From: Anaerolineae bacterium
Lineage (GTDB): Bacteria; Chloroflexota; Anaerolineae; Aggregatilineales; Phototrophicaceae
Direction of reading: 5' to 3'
Assembly: GCA_022841825.1 (NCBI GenBank)
Contig: JALHQT010000001.1
Span: 806,001-870,000, forward strand
DNA: 64,000 nt
Numbering within the stretch: position 1 is the first letter of the stretch; every line of letters begins with the position of its first letter. The notes below the pieces were generated by a model, which ran no database searches, had not been told where the DNA came from, and saw only the letters and a program-made list of their open reading frames with translations. The position numbers and the translations under genes were made by a program. Shown piece by piece: positions 62,501-64,000 of the stretch.

Positions 62501-62884
62501 ATTCTGCGCCTGCTGATGCAGCATCATGCGCACATGATGGTTCATTTCATCACTCGACATCGTATGCGTGATGAAATCGTCCGCGCCGGCACGCAGCAGC
62601 TGGGATTGACGGTCTTCGTTGCTTTCTTCCGCCACAATGATGACTGGGATCGTTGGGTTGCGGCGCTTTATCTCACTGACCACCTTGACCGCATCGCGAT
62701 TGAAGGCGACATCATCCACCATGATGAGGTCGTAGCGAACATTCTGCAAAGCGCTGACTGCCTCAGGAAGGCTTGTTATCGGAAAAAAGTCACACTGTGC
62801 TGAAGCAAGTGCTGTCACCCAATGATCATGCTTGGGGGTCACAAGCATCACCAGGGCGGGCTTTTGGGTTAGCGAGTCAGCCAT
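59555..62884 (-). CDS. Giant fused sensor: REC-GAF-GAF-PAS-degenerate kinase-REC-OmpR DNA-binding
   Basis: About 1109 aa, cytosolic. Order: receiver-like domain (about 5-125, YDLIMVDDVAF), GAF (about 145-290), GAF (about 300-470), PAS (about 480-590), kinase-like helices (about 598-665) and ATPase-like domain (about 690-825), second receiver (884-1003), winged helix (about 1010-1108, LTRIEYDLLHILVTNRGQ, VNISRLRKKL). The H box reads TEHLRMP: relative to HELRTP, the His position is Glu613 with His614 displaced. The ATPase N-box Asn is missing (LLVVLNILP) and G1 is GELPE, so autophosphorylation is unlikely. The second receiver keeps Asp935 but has VVEGRS for the acidic pocket and Arg984 for the switch Lys. 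It probably acts as a one-component, DNA-binding sensor. Confidence 0.85.
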   Translation of the reverse strand: MADSLTQKPALVMLVTPKHDHWVTALASAQCDFFPITSLPEAVSALQNVRYDLIMVDDVAFNRDAVKVVSEIKRRNPTIPVIIVAEESNEDRQSQLLRAGADDFITHTMSSDEMNHHVRMMLHQQAQNRRLARRNQNLHAMASLSRLLFNAQEQGVLLQEAIYLLVNTYRLYGVAIVMREGDVLRLYAGGEQSGNRKLYESVMRFDQNDPYCWTIDNGITQVYQNIRDNPHYGAIPVLPDAESVLILPLVYQDTILGALGIYSMPSIKLAHEDLIVFEPFAAQFVVALQKVAQFQAQYVNVMSSQHLLRAWGRFANLNAPHEIATALRELVEEVPHAGQGVVFLYDTLDGRLESALVDSANDEARLAFLQLARAGIIDMLINSLDAQGTPRVFDGRDLETGPFLPLFHTLLALQVLFIPIIDSTRLIGGLFIGTRSGQNFTEEDINLIDNLVRTAGQMFERITLNNTIWEKSGRLEAILRTISEGTFFVDENDNIGYLNPQFSELTGIAPSEVLNQPADTLLRLLAGKSDAPQVVLSQFRAAQDVVSKPNVHSDVYPIVNVTLTDMERILHIEFVKIEGLDSVRLNWACLIRDGERSTANEALQELMNEVVTEHLRMPYAHVRTQIGMLTEQHGHFSHRDRDKLLHELEGNFDRFGQLWSNFIDLYTMQSGGMLPAREPVDVGGVVQRLLNSRALYPYNRMIRAELRAQIPQVKADELRLERAISNVLLVVLNILPQDNTLLVSVERRDKEVAVILGELPETTASEIQRLMMGPRATDGQLNPDALALYVSRELIQRYGGHLYVQQGAEERFSVVFALPITGATIGIPATAMKPATAEVAQDHGENGSSQIAKNAVPSGSGIRQMIPGTQSVGLAGSRAPTRAMNAIMVVEGRSTLVRELRQRLEEQEYEILVYNSADEAIRDVNSTRLDLVIVDVSLRDMNGVDCCAKMRARSEWPIILVTDKASETEKVRGLNVGADDYLARPISSEEMMARLNTIFKRLYLQERTREPVQIGDLYVDFARREVFLTGKSIELTRIEYDLLHILVTNRGQVLTHKQLLEKVWGPEYENETQYLWVNISRLRKKLEPANDSPRYIQNQLGIGYMFSEP

Positions 62885-63044
62885 TGTCAAAGAGTCCCGG
62901 ACATGTAAGCAAGATTGTCGTACGTTGATCTACGGTTAGTGTAATCGAGATTGCGTAAATAATGTTAGAGGGATTGTGTGCTATCATGAGTCCGAAAAGC
63001 CTCACCATTACGGTCTCTCTCCTAGTCTTGCTTGAGGAATCCGA

Positions 63045-63479
63045 ATGCTCAACAAAACGGGCAAGCTGAGTCAAATCACCCCACCCAAGACCGCCAAGCG
63101 TGACACCGACACAATGGATTTGGGGGCGATGCGTCCCTGGCGGATTGCGCTTTGGATACGTCCGGTCGAGGTACAACTCATCATTGACCTCCATGGGCAG
63201 GTCATGCTGGGTCGCCGGGACACAGAAAACAATCTGGTCGCCCATGTTGACCTCACCCCATTTCGGGCGGAGGAATTTGGCGTCTCACGTGGGCATCTCA
63301 CCATGAGCCTGGAAGGCAATCAGGTTATGGTCATCGACAACCATAGTCTCAACCTGACCCATCTCAACGGCAAAGCCATGACACCGGGGCAGCCCTATGT
63401 CCTGCGCAATGGGGATGAATTATTGCTGGGAATGATGAATATTCAGGTTGAACTACTCGTCAACCCGCTCGACCAGTAA
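63045..63479 (+). CDS. FHA-domain protein
   Basis: 144 aa, a single forkhead-associated domain at about 45-140 after a short basic tail. The phosphothreonine-binding residues are present: VMLGRRD (Gly-Arg), FGVSRGHLTM (Ser and His) and NLTHLNGK (Asn-Gly). FHA domains bind phosphothreonine, usually made by Hanks-type kinases, none of which is in the window. GAGGAAT precedes the ATG. It is divergent from the giant sensor across a 160-nt control region. Confidence 0.88.
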   Translation: MLNKTGKLSQITPPKTAKRDTDTMDLGAMRPWRIALWIRPVEVQLIIDLHGQVMLGRRDTENNLVAHVDLTPFRAEEFGVSRGHLTMSLEGNQVMVIDNHSLNLTHLNGKAMTPGQPYVLRNGDELLLGMMNIQVELLVNPLDQ

Positions 63480-63529
63480 TACAGCGAAGTCGTGTGGCGA
63501 TCCTGACCTAAACGCCGCACGACCGACGG

Positions 63530-64000
63530 TTATCCAGCCTTCTCAATGTGCACCTGCTGCCGCAGCTGCCGAAGCCCCAGGCTCTTTTCCTTGCGCACCA
63601 GCGCCTCTCGAATCCCAAGTTTGCCTGCAATTTCAGCGGTGGAATACCCGTCTTCGTAGAGCAGCATGATCCGAGAACGCCTGGGTGGCAGAGCGCCAAG
63701 TGCGGCGCGCAAGATTTCGACCTCTTTCCAATGTTCGATTCGTTCGTGGTTTGCGCTCTCATCCGCGATCAGTTCTTCGTGGAGAAGATCGAGAGAAACA
63801 TGTTGTCCATGTTTGCGCGAGGCTTCCATGATCTTATACCAGGCGATTTTCTTGAGAAATGCGCTGAACGGAAGGTTTCGATGCTCATACGCACCACACT
63901 CCACCTTCTTGTATGCCACGACGAGTGTCTCCTGTAGAATTTCGTCGTCCTCGACTTCGGTGCCATTTGCCCACCGAATGAATTTCTCCACCGCGGCGGC
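63530..64000 (-). CDS. Sigma-70 family RNA polymerase sigma factor, start beyond window
   Basis: At least 157 aa, open to the window edge. Region 2 is seen as DDEILQETLVVAYKKVE with PFSAFLKKIAWYKIMEASRK, and region 4 as LRAALGALPPRRSRIMLLYE followed by the helix-turn-helix YSTAEIAGKLGIREALVRKE. This is the compact two-domain form of ECF-like sigma factors. A GTG lies at 63991, but region 2 would then lack its first helix, so the true start is probably upstream of the window. No anti-sigma gene is visible on this side. Confidence 0.85.
   Translation of the reverse strand, partial: AAAVEKFIRWANGTEVEDDEILQETLVVAYKKVECGAYEHRNLPFSAFLKKIAWYKIMEASRKHGQHVSLDLLHEELIADESANHERIEHWKEVEILRAALGALPPRRSRIMLLYEDGYSTAEIAGKLGIREALVRKEKSLGLRQLRQQVHIEKAG

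Noticed and set aside
1-64000. CRISPR arrays, transposases, integrase sites, prophage genes
   Set aside because: No regularly spaced direct repeats and no reading frames with such signatures were seen anywhere in the window.

Overview
This looks like a chromosomal segment of an uncultured or little-studied member of the Chloroflexota, most likely Anaerolineae in the broad sense. That placement is inference. It rests on the mix of a GTP-dependent PEP carboxykinase, a DUF1800/DUF1501 Tat-exported pair, a menaquinone operon, very large GAF-rich sensor proteins, and several exported proteins with Thr/Pro stalks (TATP-type runs). No rRNA, tRNA, CRISPR array, transposase or phage gene was seen. The window is gene-dense, with many 4-nt stop/start overlaps.

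Layout. 1-3.0 kb: end of a peptide ABC permease, an M24 peptidase and a prokaryotic ionotropic-glutamate-receptor-like channel. 3.1-8.8 kb: a NarL-type regulator and a seven-GAF histidine kinase, separated by an OsmC gene. 9-14 kb: LysM lipoprotein, STAS protein, split ThrE exporter, flavodoxin and pckG. 14.2-21.4 kb: the DUF1800/DUF1501 Tat pair, a secreted unknown, an OmpR/HK pair and a TPR lipoprotein. 21.4-34.7 kb: surface-sugar genes, comprising DUF4910, C-methyltransferase, class III aminotransferase-like enzyme, TIM-barrel isomerase, two paralogous SDRs, glucose-1-phosphate cytidylyltransferase, a GDP-mannose 3,5-epimerase-like enzyme and a WecG/TagA glycosyltransferase. They are interrupted by an M23 peptidase fusion and LhgO. 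34.8-43.6 kb: HerA-like ATPase, PD40 propeller, the operon MoxR ATPase / Pro-rich linker protein / HExxH-VWA protein, a PA14 protein and a GNAT. 43.7-47.4 kb: sugar ABC importer without its ATPase. 47.5-50.6 kb: an ABC-F protein with a candidate leader-peptide attenuator, and a membrane unknown. 50.6-58 kb: menaquinone genes menE, menB, menD, menF and a TetR regulator on the minus strand, with menH divergent. 58-64 kb: SH3b/FecR-like stalk protein, a giant fused sensor/transcription factor with a degraded kinase core, an FHA protein and the end of a sigma factor.

How the parts fit. The men genes make a nearly complete chorismate-to-DHNA-CoA route (menC is not here), with a TetR operator over the regulator's likely start of transcription. 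The sugar genes probably supply a CDP-linked, C-methylated sugar and a GDP-linked sugar for surface glycans. The points most worth a second look are the ABC-F leader, the degenerate kinase-transcription factor fusion, the MoxR/HExxH-VWA triad, the glutamate-receptor-like channel with an altered filter, a perfect CRP-type palindrome between pckG and the Tat operon, and two odd repeats in and next to menD.
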